Shown here: piece by piece, positions 45,753-57,621 of the stretch | How the letters are laid out: each line of letters starts with the position of its first letter | How positions within the stretch are numbered: position 1 is the first letter of the stretch | Source of the DNA: Mytilus trossulus | Lineage: Eukaryota > Mollusca > Bivalvia > Mytilida > Mytilidae | Length of the DNA stretch: 64,000 bases | Assembly (NCBI RefSeq): GCF_036588685.1 | Contig: NC_086384.1 | Span: 9,872,195-9,936,194, forward strand | Reading direction: 5' to 3' | Position numbers and translations under genes: made by a program | Notes under the pieces: model-generated | Database searches by the model: none | What the model saw: the letters and a program-made list of their open reading frames with translations, nothing else | What the model was told of the DNA's origin: nothing

Positions 45753-47675
45753 GGTAGATTCATGGTATACCGCCATCTTGGATTGGACAATCACAGTACA
45801 AAATCGGTCTATTTATTTGCCGAAATCTGCAAATTTGGAGACAGATTTGCCATATAATGGTTAGACTGCTTATTTATATGAAGAAAACTTTTTTAAAATG
45901 AGCTCTTTTAAGAATATATTCTTCTGACTTTTTAGTCTCGTTCAGTCTTGTTGAAATCTCGTTCTTGAAATATTTCCAAAACATGTGATACAAGTGGAAA
46001 CTTTCAATGAATTTTAAAAATATTATAATCAAACATAACTCTGTGAAAAAATTGAGTATTTACAATGAACGGTTTTTGAGTAATCCAGTTTTCAAATTTT
46101 TCGACCAATCAAGAAAATGGATTAGGGATACTAAAATGATTTTACAAGTTGCATGTACATCTGACATCATTTTGGTCTTTTCAAATTTCTGAGATATGTA
46201 TGTTTTCATATGATTGCATGTTTTGGCGTTAATATTGAGTGACTGATAAGGTTTTTGCATTATTCTAATAACAGTTGTTGGCATGACACGGGTTATGTTC
46301 TTCTCATATATGTTATGATGGTATGACACTAAACCCCTAACTGGAAGGATTGTGCCTGATGTTCATATGATGAAATCATAATCTTTCAGTCAGTTTAATT
46401 GAAGTCTGGAGCTGGCATGTCAGTTAACTGCTAGTAGTCTGTTGTTATTTATGTATTATTGTCATTTTGTTTATTTTCTTTGGTTACATCTTCTGACAAC
46501 AGACTCGGACTTCTCTGGAACTGAATTTTAATGTGCGTATTGTTATGCGTTTACTTTTCTACATTGGTTAGAGGTATAGGGGGAAGGTTGAGATCTCACA
46601 AACATGTTTAAATCCGCCGCATTTTTGTGCCTGTCCCAAGTCAGGAGCATCTGGTCTTTCTTAGTCTTGTATTATTTTAATTTTAGTTTCTTGTGTAAAA
46701 TTTGGAAATTAGTATGGCGTTCATTATCACTGGACTAGTATATATTTGTTTAGGGGCCAGCTGAAGGACGCCTCCGAGTGCGGAAATTTCTCGCTACATT
46801 GAAGACCTGTTGATGACCTTCTGCTGTTGTTTTTTTTATTTGGTCGGGTTGTTGGTTCTTTGACACATTCCCCATTTCCATTCTCAATTTCATTTTAATC
46901 ATTTATAACAAAAAAGCTGAAATAATATGCACTTTGTTCTTAAAACTGAGAAAAATCACAAAAATAGAAAATTGATAGCATGGTAAATTTTACACAAAAA
47001 AGCGTCAAAATATGATAAAAATTTCTTATATTAACACCTACCTATGTTTTTTTAGTAAAATTTATTCAGATTGGTCCATTTCATCTTTATAGAAAGTATG
47101 AAAAAAAGTTTAATTGGGGAATTGTGATTTTTTTCTCGATAATAGCCCAAAAATAGGTAAAAGTCGAGGGAAAATAGGAAAATCATCAAAATTGGGCATT
47201 TTCAAAGGGCCGTAGCAAAAAAAGTAGTGCACCACCATATTATTTTTTCTTCACCAATTATTTTGTTACAGACTTTTAAACCCAAAAATCAGGTTAAGAA
47301 AAAAAGTTTAATTCTAGAAATTTTTAGCTCCTCAGAGGTGAACATCCTTTATACAAAATTTATACTGGTCTAATAGGGAAACTTTCAATTCTGAGCAAGA
47401 ATACAAGTTCGGTGACACCACGTTTTCTTTATTTTTTTCTTAAAACATATTATGAAACCTATCTTCTCACAATTTATTTCAAAATTTTATCTCATATGTG
47501 TTTTTTCATGAACAAACTAACCTAATTTAGGCAATTTCTACGACTCATAGCTTGAAAAACAGCACGGTGACCCATGCTTTTATTACATTTTTGAAAAAAG
47601 TATGCTAAAATCTTCCTTTTGGCAAATTACAAGAAAATTCTGTCTCAAAAAATATGTACTTATGATCTACCTTAA
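45749..47675. mobile_element. TTAA-flanked DNA element (1.9 kb) with nested repeat
   Basis: TTAA at 45749-45752 and 47672-47675 flanks an insert that starts GGTAGATTCATGG and ends ATGATCTACC, so the outer ~10 bases are inverted repeats. Sister units (18440-18490, 25420-25450) read through the site, confirming an insertion. A TTAA duplication is typical of piggyBac and Kolobok elements; no transposase frame is present, so I do not choose between them. A reverse copy of repeat R1 with its longer relative (about 46195-46920) is nested inside. Confidence 0.7.
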
Positions 47676-48056
47676 ATGGTAACTTAATCATTTATTTGCT
47701 ATTTATGTTTTATCATTCATATATCTGACATTACTAGGGTTTCATCTTTGTGTTCAAATGTTAGATAACATTAAAATACACCTTTATTTAATGTTTGCAT
47801 CAAAGACATATATAATTTGCAACAAAAGATGACGATAAATTGTTTTTCTTAAGATATTTAAATCCATCTGTAAATGCAGCGTCACTTATAGCAGTGTACA
47901 ATTTTTTAAATGTAAATTAAAAACAAATATTGACAGCCGATCATTGTTCATCTTGTTTTAAAATCAAACAGATATGACTGAGTTGCCATCCTCAATAAAA
48001 AAAAACAGGCACAATTTGTATTTGCAATAAGAATCACACAGAATTAATATTTGCTA
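47676..48056. repeat. far 5' flank of unit 4, continued
   Basis: Continues the flank interrupted at 45752: 'cattcatatatctgacattactagggttt' to 'ttgacagccgatcattgttc', parallel to 18510-18760 and 25480-25700. Confidence 0.75.
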
Positions 48057-48740
48057 AATAAAGGCAACAGTAGTATACCGCTGTTCAAAACTCATAAATC
48101 CATGGACAAAAAACAAAATCGGGGCAACAAACCAAAACCGAGGGAAACGCATTAAATATAAGAGGAGAACAACGACACAACACCGAAACGCAACAGCACA
48201 CAGAAACGGACCAAGCAACAGACAATACACCACGAGAATAACAAATATAACATCAAAACCAAATACATGAATATGGGATAGACAAGTACCGTGCCACGTC
48301 TTATCTCAAAAATAAAAGAAAACAGAAACGACTCAACGTTAAAATGCAACACACACACAGAAACGAACAATATTATAACAATGGCCATCTTCCTGACTTG
48401 GTACAGGACACTTTTAAAGGGGAATAAAAGTGGTGGGTTGAACCTGGTTTTAAGGCATGCCAAACCTCGCACTTTAATGGCACAGTTAAATATAACATTG
48501 AAATGAAAACAAAATATTACAGGACTACAATACAAATAAAAAGCAGAACATATTAGACAAAGAAAAGCATGATTAATAGATAACAAAAAGCATCAGGTTT
48601 AAAATTCAATACGCCAAAAACGCGTCTAGTCCACACGAGACTCACCAGTGACGAAAAAAATACAAAATTGTACAGCACTGAAGATCAAAAGTTGAAAAGG
48701 TTTTGCCAAATACGGCATTGTTTGTATGCCCAGGATAAGA
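48057..48740 (+). repeat. dispersed mussel repeat R2, long copy
   Basis: Begins AAAGGCAACAGTAGTATACC and runs through 'ccgtgccacgtcttatctc' to 'gtccacacgagactcacc' and beyond. It interrupts the flank shared with unit 1: 18860 corresponds to about 48765. The 144-codon frame on the minus strand is hydrophobic only through the repeat composition. Confidence 0.75.
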
Positions 48741-49734
48741 ACATTTACATCCTCGTGTTATATCATAATGCATACTTGATGAAAGAATATGCATCTTGCG
48801 CTGTGCATTTTATATTACACGTTTATTGATTTTGACATTTTGTATTAATTCGCTTGGTGGGTGCTGCGTGCCTATCAGGAGTCGCTTACCTTATAGAGGC
48901 ACCCGGTCTTAGTAAGGGATGATATAAATAAAAAGAGTAGAAATCTCAAATAGACTCCAGAAGACCAGAACATCTTTTCACCAATTAAATAAAATATAAC
49001 AATCTGGTAACATAAGTGAGAAAATATAAATAAATATCAAACAGAGAAATGTGATCTTTATCTTGCTGTATGATCCGGAATGCAGGAGAATAACACAGAA
49101 AGACAGCACGAGACTCTTTGGATTTCACACCTAATTGTGTCAGGAAATTTTTTAAAAGTATCCAATACAGATCTGTACGACAGAACAGGACAAACGATCT
49201 TATAACCACCTTAAAACAACGGATATTAACACGACTGATGTATCCATATTTTGACTATTTTATTTATTGTGTCTGTTTAGTTAACGCATCAATGTAAATA
49301 TAACGGAATATGATAATAGTTATCAAAAGTACCAGGATTATAATTTTATACGCCAGACGCGCGTTAAAGAACGTCTTAAAAGACCAAAACATGATGGAGA
49401 AGGATAAGACTGTCATCAAAGTGAGTGGGTTCGCGTTATAAAACTTTTTGCCATGTGATTATGGACTTTCCGAATTGATTTCCTCTAAGTTCAGTATTTT
49501 TGTGATTTCACTTTTTACACCTTAAGAATACACCAGGATAACATCAACAAAGAAGCTCTGAAAAAAAGTAAAATCACAAACATACTGAACTTAGGAGAAT
49601 ATGGCCACCATCGGAAGGCTAAAAAACAGAGAACGTCTTAAAAGACCAAAACATGATGGAGAAGGACAATTGACCGTGAATTTAAAACATGGAAAAGACC
49701 TGGGATGAAATGAAAGACAGTGGTGAAACCTGGT
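48741..49734 (+). pseudogene. LINE C-terminal tail relic in unit 4
   Basis: Plus-strand 49640-49710 reads WRRTIDREFKTWKRPGMK, the same non-LTR tail as 18990-19110. A partial duplicate phrase ('cgtcttaaaagaccaaaacatgatgg') occurs near 49373 and 49632. A fragment of repeat R4 is at 49317-49372. Confidence 0.55.
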
Positions 49735-50280
49735 ATTAGCCTTATATGTCAGCTGGTATGAGGAAGATTAGTTCGTACAATAGTTCAGCCTTATATGTCA
49801 GCTGGCGTGAGGAAGATTAGTTCGTACAATAGGTCAACCTTATATGTCAGCTGGCATGAGGAAGATTATTTCGTACAATAGGTCAGCCCTATATGTCAGC
49901 TGGCATGAGGAAGATTAGTTCGTACAATAGGTCAGCCTTATATGTCAGCTGGCATGAGGAAGATTAGTTCATACAATAGGTCTGCCTTATATGTCAGCTG
50001 ACATGAGGAAGATTAGTTCGTACAATAGTTCAGCCATATATGTCAGCTGGCATGAGGAAGATAAGTCCGTACAATAGGTCAGCCTTATATGTCAGCTGGC
50101 ATGAAGAAGATTAGTTCGTACAATAGGTCAGCCTTATATGTCAGCTGGCATGAAGAAGATTAGTTCGTACAATAGGTCAGCCTTATATATCAGCTGGCAT
50201 GAGGTAGATTAGTTCGTACAATAGGTCAGCCTTATATGTCAGCTGGCATGAAGAAGATTAGTTCGGACAATAGGTTTAAG
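49735..50280. repeat. 49-bp minisatellite, ~11 copies
   Basis: The monomer is GGTCAGCCTTATATGTCAGC followed by TGGCATGAGGAAGATTAGTT and CGTACAATA. The matching site in unit 1 (about 19130-19180) has a single diverged monomer, so the expansion is specific to this unit. An (ATC)5 tract at ~50385 parallels the longer (ATC)n at 19298. Confidence 0.93.
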
Positions 50281-52480
50281 GAAAATTCTTCGTCTGAACG
50301 GTTGGAATAATAACCGATGTTTTAACCAGTTTACCATCTTGGTATTTTGATATTAAAAGATAGCAAATGTTTTGTTATAAAGTCATCATCATCATCATCA
50401 AACAGTCAACCAGTTTTCAAAAAGTAAAATTACTAAAATTCGAAAAAAGTCTTACTTGATGGTCCTTAATCAAATTGCAAAATCAAAAGCTCAAACACAT
50501 CACACGAATAGATAACAACTGTCTGACTTGGAACAGGCATTTTTTCATGTAGAATATTGTGGATTGAACCTGGTTTTATAGCTAGCTAAACCTTTTACTT
50601 GTATGAGAGTCGCAAATCATTATATTTATGTACAATGATGTGAGAACAAAATATATAGACATAATAGGTAAAATGTCAAAAATAGCAGTCAACATTGTGT
50701 TGTAGTCTCAATCACTATAAAATAAACAAATACATATCAAAAAAGCACAGATACGGAATATTTATCGACAAGGTCTTGGAATCTTCCGATGAACATTTTT
50801 AGAAAAAAAGACATGACTTCTTTGACAGACCTATGGTTCATCAGTTTTCTGCTCAAACACTGGTGAAGTTTAACATAGCCCATGAATACCGAATGCTTGT
50901 CTGTTCCCTTTTATGAAAAGTCCATATGTTTAATTAATGATCTGATACACATGCAAAACTTAACTATAAATAATTGCATAAAATTTGTTTGCACAAAACA
51001 AATTATGAGTTTACTTAAAATAAATTCATTAGGCATAATGCAATAATTCAAAAACTGGAAGGGTATCTACAATAGATATTTTTAGTCCAAAATTTAAATC
51101 AACTTTTCACTGAATTTTCAATTTATAATATATTTACACAAAACTGATGATAAGTAGGATGCTAAGAGTACTGTAAAGATAATCTCGGTATGAAGGACAT
51201 CCCTTTAATTCTGCCTCGTTTTGTTATATCAATTGCGGAAAAGTAAACTAGTACGGTTTATATTGGCGTTGGCTTCCTTAAAGTAAAATAACTTATGTAA
51301 GATTCATCTTTCATGCATAAAAAGTTATCATGTTCAATGTTTTATTTAACTATTACTTAGCTATTGTCTTGACGTTATTTGCTATCGTAAGATCTTCTTA
51401 CCATATTTTTAATTTCATGACAACAAAAGATTTCATGTAGATTAATCACGTTCGCGGATGCGTTTGGGGAAAACCTCCATTAAACTACTTCACTAATAGG
51501 TTTTTGTCATGAAAGTCACTAGTTTTGTTTGATTTATTCACATTTTTAAAAACAAACACTCACTTTCATTATTGAAATTATCACTGTACGTGTTTACATA
51601 ATAAGCACACACAGCATAGTAAAATATAAAAGGCCTCGAAATGGCAAATTTTAAAACATCAAACGGATAAGTTAGCGTCATAATTCACACAAAATAATGA
51701 ACGAAAACAAATATGTAACACCGCCAGAAACAGTAACCAGTAAATAACTGGCCCCTAACTAGAATACCATCGATGTTTTTTTAATGAACTCAATGTTTAA
51801 AGTACTGCCGTCCTCGTCAAAACAGCATACAGGACTTCTATACTTCTTTTTTGCTTTTCTTTTAACTTGTGTCTCAAACGTTTTGCTTAGTAGAAAAATT
51901 TATACACGAAAAAACGTTATTTATTATACAGGGTTCTAGGCAATCCTGAGATTTGATAAATAATTGGTTTGTTACACCAATTCAATAGTATTATAATGGC
52001 TTTAAAAAAACTACAAGCATTTCCTCTGAAATATTTTCTTTTGACCCTAAGATTTATAGTTTAACGCATACAAGTTATTATGATATATTGTAATTTGCTT
52101 AAAGTACTTTTAAACTTGACAAAATTCTACAATCAAGACTTTTTTAGTCTGTTAAACAAATAAAGAGACAGTACAGAATTAAAATGTTATTGGATACCAC
52201 TAAATATTTCTAGTTTGTCTCTCGTTCTTTGTGAATACAATACGAAACATGCATGCACTTAAAGTCATAATAATTACATTAGATGTAAGTTTCATTATAA
52301 TTCGTTGTTCTGATTCGCTAACTGCACATCACATGTTATTCCGTAAACAATTGCATTGGACAATAAAATTTATCATGCATGATGACACGAGGTCCCACAA
52401 TAAAGTGCACAGGTGAATTAAATAAAACTGGATAAAAATCGTGTTTACATGATCCTAGCTAAAAAATGTAATTATAAGTA
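50281..52480. repeat. 3' part of a gene-less unit (block B, R3)
   Basis: Block B is at 50440-51560 and R3-like sequence at 51590-51830, both in the same order as below copies 2 and 4. From ~51840 the homology stops, and no cGLR coding sequence follows. Around 52269-52400 lies a repeat shared with 62218-62345 ('aattacattagatgta', 'ttgcattg', 'tcatgcatgat'). Confidence 0.75.
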
Positions 52481-52640
52481 TTGAATGCTTCTTTTTGTAA
52501 CTTTAAAGGGATGTAAAAGCGTTGACCGTGCGTACATTTTTAGAATGGAGCGCTTCCGCGCTTCATACAAAATGTACTTCGGTCAACGCTTTTACACCCC
52601 AATAAATTTACAAAAAGAAGCAATCAATTCTTAACTAAAC
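52480..52640. mobile_element. palindromic foldback element (~150 bp)
   Basis: The left arm GATGTAAAAGCGTTGACCG is answered by CGGTCAACGCTTTTACACC on the right. The outer arms also match (TGAATGCTTCTTTTTGTAA versus TTACAAAAAGAAGCAATCA). The centre, GGAGCGCTTCCGCGCTTC, is itself partly palindromic. The structure fits a small foldback MITE; no clear target duplication is seen. Confidence 0.75.
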
Positions 52641-52789
52641 TTCAAATTTAAAAAAGATATATATGCATATGTTTTTTTTTAACTAAACGGTTAGTTCTTA
52701 TTATAAAACGTATGTACATACACTTCATTGTACTCTTTCTCAAGAAATTCTATACTTTGTCCAAATTAAGAAAAAAACACTTATTTTAA

Positions 52790-53037
52790 TGGTTTCCTTC
52801 CAAATCTCGAAATTTAAACAGCAATACATGTTGCGTGCGCTAACTTTATACATGCATTGCAATGAACAAAGGTTTTCAAGTAAGGAAATAAAACACTACT
52901 CACTTTTATCATTCTGTGTCTAGTTAACAATTGACATAAAAGAATAAAATATCTGATAAAAATACGTAAAAAGAAAGGAATTTCGAAATATTTTAAAATA
53001 GAGTTAGCTGAAGGGTGAATCCTTTTGTTTTTTTATG
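52790..53037. repeat. block U without a gene (orphan flank, first part)
   Basis: Same order as the other block U copies: 'atgttgcgtgcgctaac', 'catgcattgcaatgaacaaa', 'aaaacactactcac' (donor-like GTGAGT at 52898-52903), then 'agagttagctgaagggtgaa'. There is no cGLR coding sequence below it. Confidence 0.85.
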
Positions 53038-54734
53038 TAACCCGATCGACAATGACAGATAAAATAATATTATTGCTTTTCTTCCGTTTCTCTTTCCTTC
53101 TTCTAATTTTGTCACCCGATCGACAAGGTCGGGTGACATATTGATTTTCCTGTTTCTTTTTCCCTTTTCTTATTATTATTATTTCCACCCACAAAATGTA
53201 ATTTTGTCCGGGACTTTTCTCAGCGACAATGGAACCTATCGCATTGATTGTTCACTAAAACAAGGACATTTTTTCTTTCTTTATTCTTTATTCTCATCAG
53301 CATATACATAGGTGCTTTAGAGTTGCAATGTAACTTTATAACTTAAACATGGCTATCGTAACCATGGAACATTTCAAAATGTGAATAAAAAACATAATTG
53401 CAATTTCCATTATTTTTTTTATTATAACACTTAACCGGAAGAAACTTTATGGGAATGTTCACTAGCATACTTAGTTGTGTTGACCATATTTAGAAATTTC
53501 AAAATGGCTGATATCAACATGAAAACTGCAGAAACATTTACCATTAGACCCTAAGGGAAATTTTTAAATAGCATATACTGACTAAAAATAAGAGGTCACA
53601 TTTCGTGATTCTTTCATGGTATATTCCTGGTCAAGAGTAAATGTGGAATTTGTCTTCAAAATTTTGAAATCGGTCACTGAACCATATATGTATGGGAACA
53701 ACAAAAATTTCCTAAAAAAGAAATGCTCCAAACTTGATAACACTTTACAGAAATATTAACTGGGATGTGCTATTTGTCTTTGAAATTTCCAAAATGGCCG
53801 CTTTTGCCATGGGAACAGGTAAAATGTAATTTATTACAAAATGCTCCATTCTTTTTAAAAACATACAGAAAGATGCATTGCTATGTATATATATGTGTAT
53901 TCGCTTTTTAAATTTGTTTGAATGGCTGCTACTTAGTGGCATGGAAATTGAGTGTGTGATATCCGCTATTGCTTGAAGGGCAAAATTTACTTGATATTAT
54001 TCATCCACCTTTTTTGTCCGGAGCGTTCTTATTGAACTGAAGGACCAATATTAATCAAACTTAAGCATAATGGTTATCACCATTTGTGAATTTGAAATCC
54101 TACATTGGCAACCAAAAAATGCTGCTTTTACCAGGGAAACTGAAAACATATATAAAAACTTTTGATACAAAGTAAATGTCCATATTATACAAGTGTTTGT
54201 CGTTTGATCATCAATGGAACTACACCAAAATTTTCAAAATACTGTAAACTTCACGAAACTACACAGTAACAATGATCGGCTCTTGTAGAATTTCAAAATG
54301 GCTGCGGTTACTATGGAAACAATGCAAAAATGGTCAAAATGCTCCAAAATCTTTAAGAAGCAATTCCTCTCTTAAAATGGTAGATAAAATCTAGTGAAAC
54401 TTGTATGTCTCTGTTATCATGGAAACCACTTTCAAAAGGCTCCGAACTTAATGAAACCTTTTATGATTTAATTGGCAAGTATAGAAGAGACTTTGGACTT
54501 CAAAATTTCAAAATGTCTACCGCTGCCATGGAAATTTGAAAATGACAAAAATTTGAAAATGCTCCAAACTAAATGAAACTAAATATGGGTGTTTAATGTA
54601 ATGGAAATTTACAAAAGGATTTAGCAAATGTAGCAATGCACATAATGTGGATTAAAATTATCGAAATAGCTGCCACTAAGTGGAAATGGTGGAAGGGTGA
54701 CATCCGCGAATGCTTGCTATGACAAATATAGTTT
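53038..54734. mobile_element. 1.7-kb insertion of unknown class in the orphan flank
   Basis: The sequence splits block U, whose second half resumes at ~54735. It begins with a GTAACCCGATCGACAATG-like phrase, repeated at ~53112-53139 as a hairpin (GTCACCCGA...TCGGGTGAC). The rest is a degenerate tandem array with ~150-bp period: each unit carries TTTCAAAATGGCTGC-like, then CATGGAAAC, then AAAATGCTCCAAACT and ATGAAAC phrases. No protein-coding frame is supported. Confidence 0.6.
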
Positions 54735-54945
54735 CAATTACCTTTCATATGCAATGTCAACCAAGTCTTCCGCGCTGTTAGAAAGACACTTTTTATTCTT
54801 TAATAAAAGGAAACAACTTTTGAATACGAGTTGGAAATTGTTTTATAACATGGCGTTTTTCTCTATACTTTGCGATGGTACACGAAGAACTATGAGATGA
54901 TCTTTACAAAAAAACAACTGTTAAGAATTCTGGGTCACTTAATGT
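54735..54945. repeat. block U without a gene (second part)
   Basis: Contains 'caatgtcaaccaagtcttcc', 'ctttaataaaaggaaacaact', 'acgagttggaaattg' and 'tataacatggcg', as in 25100-25260. Confidence 0.8.
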
Positions 54946-54949
54946 GTAG

Positions 54950-55320
54950 GATAAGTCAGGAAGATGGCAATTGTTATATTATTGTTCGTTTCTGTGTGTG
55001 TTGCATTTTAACGTTGTTTAACGTCGTTTGTGTTTTCTCTTATTTTTGAGATATTCAGATAAGACGTGGCACGGTACTTGTCTATCTCAAATTCATGTAT
55101 ATGGTTTTGATGTTATATTTGTTATTCTCGTGGTGTTTTGTCTGTTGCTTGGTCCGTTTCTGTGTGTGTTGCGTTTCGGTGTTGTGTCGTTCTCCTCTTA
55201 TATTTAATGCGTTTCCCTCGGTTTTAGTTTGTTACCCCGATTTTGTTTTTTGTCCATGGATTGATGAGTTTTGAACAGCGGTATACTACTGTTGCCTTTA
55301 TTTGACAATTTCGAAAACCA
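54950..55320 (-). repeat. dispersed repeat R2, reverse copy
   Basis: Reverse complement of 48057-48420, ending 'gaacagcggtatactactgttgcc'. Confidence 0.8.
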
Positions 55321-55760
55321 GTGCCCACCAACAATTTCTAAAAAAAATTACATGCCTTTGAAATATCATTATCATTTTGTTTATTTTTTATGTTACCTGT
55401 TCTTACATCAGACACCGAATTCTCTTATACTGAGCTCGAGGTTTCGGTGTGTATCGCTGTGTTTTTGTTTATTCACATTATCTAGAGATATAGGAGATGG
55501 TTGAGATCTCACAAAGCATGTTTTTCCCGTTGAATAATTGCGCCTGTCACAATTCATGAACCTCTAGCCTTTGTTAATGTTGTATGTTGGGTTCTTTTTT
55601 TTTTTCATTTGTTTGAATGTTTGTAGTTTGCGTTCATTTCGCCGAACTTATATACATTCTTATTAAGGGACCAGCTGAATTCCTCTACCGGTGCGGTATT
55701 TTCCCGCTGTATTGAAGATCCATTGAACGTATCTTTTTCCCGAATTTGACATGCGGATTT
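55321..55760 (-). repeat. dispersed repeat R1, reverse copy
   Basis: Contains 'gttgagatctcacaaa', 'gggaccagctgaattcc' and 'attgaagatccattg', as in 46560-46830. No gene is seen. Confidence 0.7.
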
Positions 55761-56619
55761 AGGCTCGAAACCGGGTTTTTACTAACATGAGCAATGAAAA
55801 CGACGATGCCCGTGACATGTGACGCGGGATCAGCTTAACCTACCGGATCAGCTAAAATCACCCCAGGTTTTGACGGAGTTTGTGTTGCTTATTCTTTATT
55901 TTTCTATTTTGTCTTTATCTGTAAGCCTTCTCTTTTTAGTCTTTACGTTGACAACCGTGTATTCGACTAATGAGTTAAAATGTCATTTTGATATCTTTCG
56001 CCTCTCTTACAGTGTTCTGTAGATATACAGTTAACATCTTGAAATAAACTAATCCGTTCTTTATTTAAATTAAATGTGAATCTTTGTGCGTATCGTTTGT
56101 ACCTACAATAACTGTATTTTGTGCTGTCAACTGCTATTTGTTAGTTAACAATATATCAGTTTTAAAGTCATATTAAAAGAGTGACTGGCGAAAAATAATG
56201 TTTATTCAATTATTGAACCAATACATGTATATATCATAAACTTGGTCTCTTGTGCACAATTTTATTATTGTTACACATCCATATCGTATAATCGTCAAAA
56301 AAATATCTCAATCTGTTATCATTGTGCAAATATGGCAGCTAATTATGAAATGACGTTTTTTAATCTATAGTTTACTGATAGTCACTTTTGGAAACAATAA
56401 ACAAAGAAGCATGGATATTGAGCACGTGTATAACATGTGCAATAGGATTATAGTTTATTTCAATGACAAATCTATGGGTATTGCGATCACCGGATTTGTA
56501 CGTAAACGGTCACACCGATTTCATTGTATACGGAAAACATATCGTCGAATTGTTGACTGGAAGCAAACAATAAAACAAGTAGATGTCTTCTAGATTTGAA
56601 CAAATTATAACTATTTTGA
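55761..56619. other. no recognisable gene
   Basis: Mostly AT-rich. Short frames at 55819-56022 and 56411-56593 lack recognisable motifs. The second has a basic C-terminal part but no family I can name. Confidence 0.4.
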
Positions 56620-57080
56620 CCAGAGTCTTATGAAGACGAAACGTGCGTCTGGCATATTAAATTATAATCCGGGTATCTTTGATAACTATTTACACCACTG
56701 GGTCGATTCTGCTGGTGGACGTTTTGTCCCTAAATAGTTATCAAAGGTACCAGGATAATAATTTAGTACGCCTAAGGGTATCACCAGGCATGTAGTCATC
56801 ATTTCGGTGTTGACATGAATACCATATAAGGTAAATTTTTTATAAATTTCCTGTTTACGAAACTTTGATTTTTTCGAAAACTAAGAATTTTATATCCAGG
56901 AAAGGATTACGTAAGCCGTATTTGGTACAACTTTTTTGGAATTTTGAATCCTCAATGCTCTTCGACTTTGTATGTGTTTGGCTTTATCACTATTTTGATC
57001 TGAGCGTCACTAAGCTGAGGAGTCTTATGTAGACAAAAATTAAATTATAATCCTGGTACCTTTGATAACTAATTATCATA
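56620..57080. repeat. dispersed repeat R4, rearranged copy
   Basis: Contains 'gacgaaacgtgcgtctggc', 'tttacaccactgggtcg', 'ctgctggtggacgtttt' and 'gtcactaagctgaggagtc'. It has an inserted inverted phrase near 56735-56770 ('agttatcaaaggtaccagg'). Confidence 0.75.
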
Positions 57081-57621
57081 AAAACTAGCAATTTACTTAT
57101 AAAAAACATATGCATATTTATTTATTTTTAAATGGAGGTCTCGGATGACCTTTTTATATCAACTGATTATCACTGATAGGCTTTATAGTTTTACAAAAGC
57201 CTCTATCAGACTTCACTTCTATTAGCCCTCTACTTTTTGTTGACTGTTTTGATACAATCATGAACATAACATGCTATTCAGCGTATAAACCACCCTTGCA
57301 CTTCTGCATAGTTATCCATCAAACCATATGATATAAAAACAGGTTTTTCTTCATTAAAGATTTATTATAACTGAGAAAAGGAGACCAATAACTGTTTGAA
57401 CACTCATATTATGATGGTTGAGTTTTTCTGATGTTTGTATCATCTATGTATAATATTTGCTTGAAACCAAAACTGTTTTTTGTTTAAATCAATGCCGCCA
57501 TCGCACATAAGCGTATTAAACAACACACCCTCAGCGGAGGCCATCGCAGTTCAGCATGACCATCGCGGTTCGAAGTACCATCACGGTTCCGAGTCCTGGC
57601 ACATATGTGTAAGATTGAATA
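57081..57621. other. 3' flank of copy 5
   Basis: No gene is seen. A small imperfect triplication of CCATCGCGGTTC lies at about 57540-57590. The flank does not obviously match the 3' flank of other units. Confidence 0.5.
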
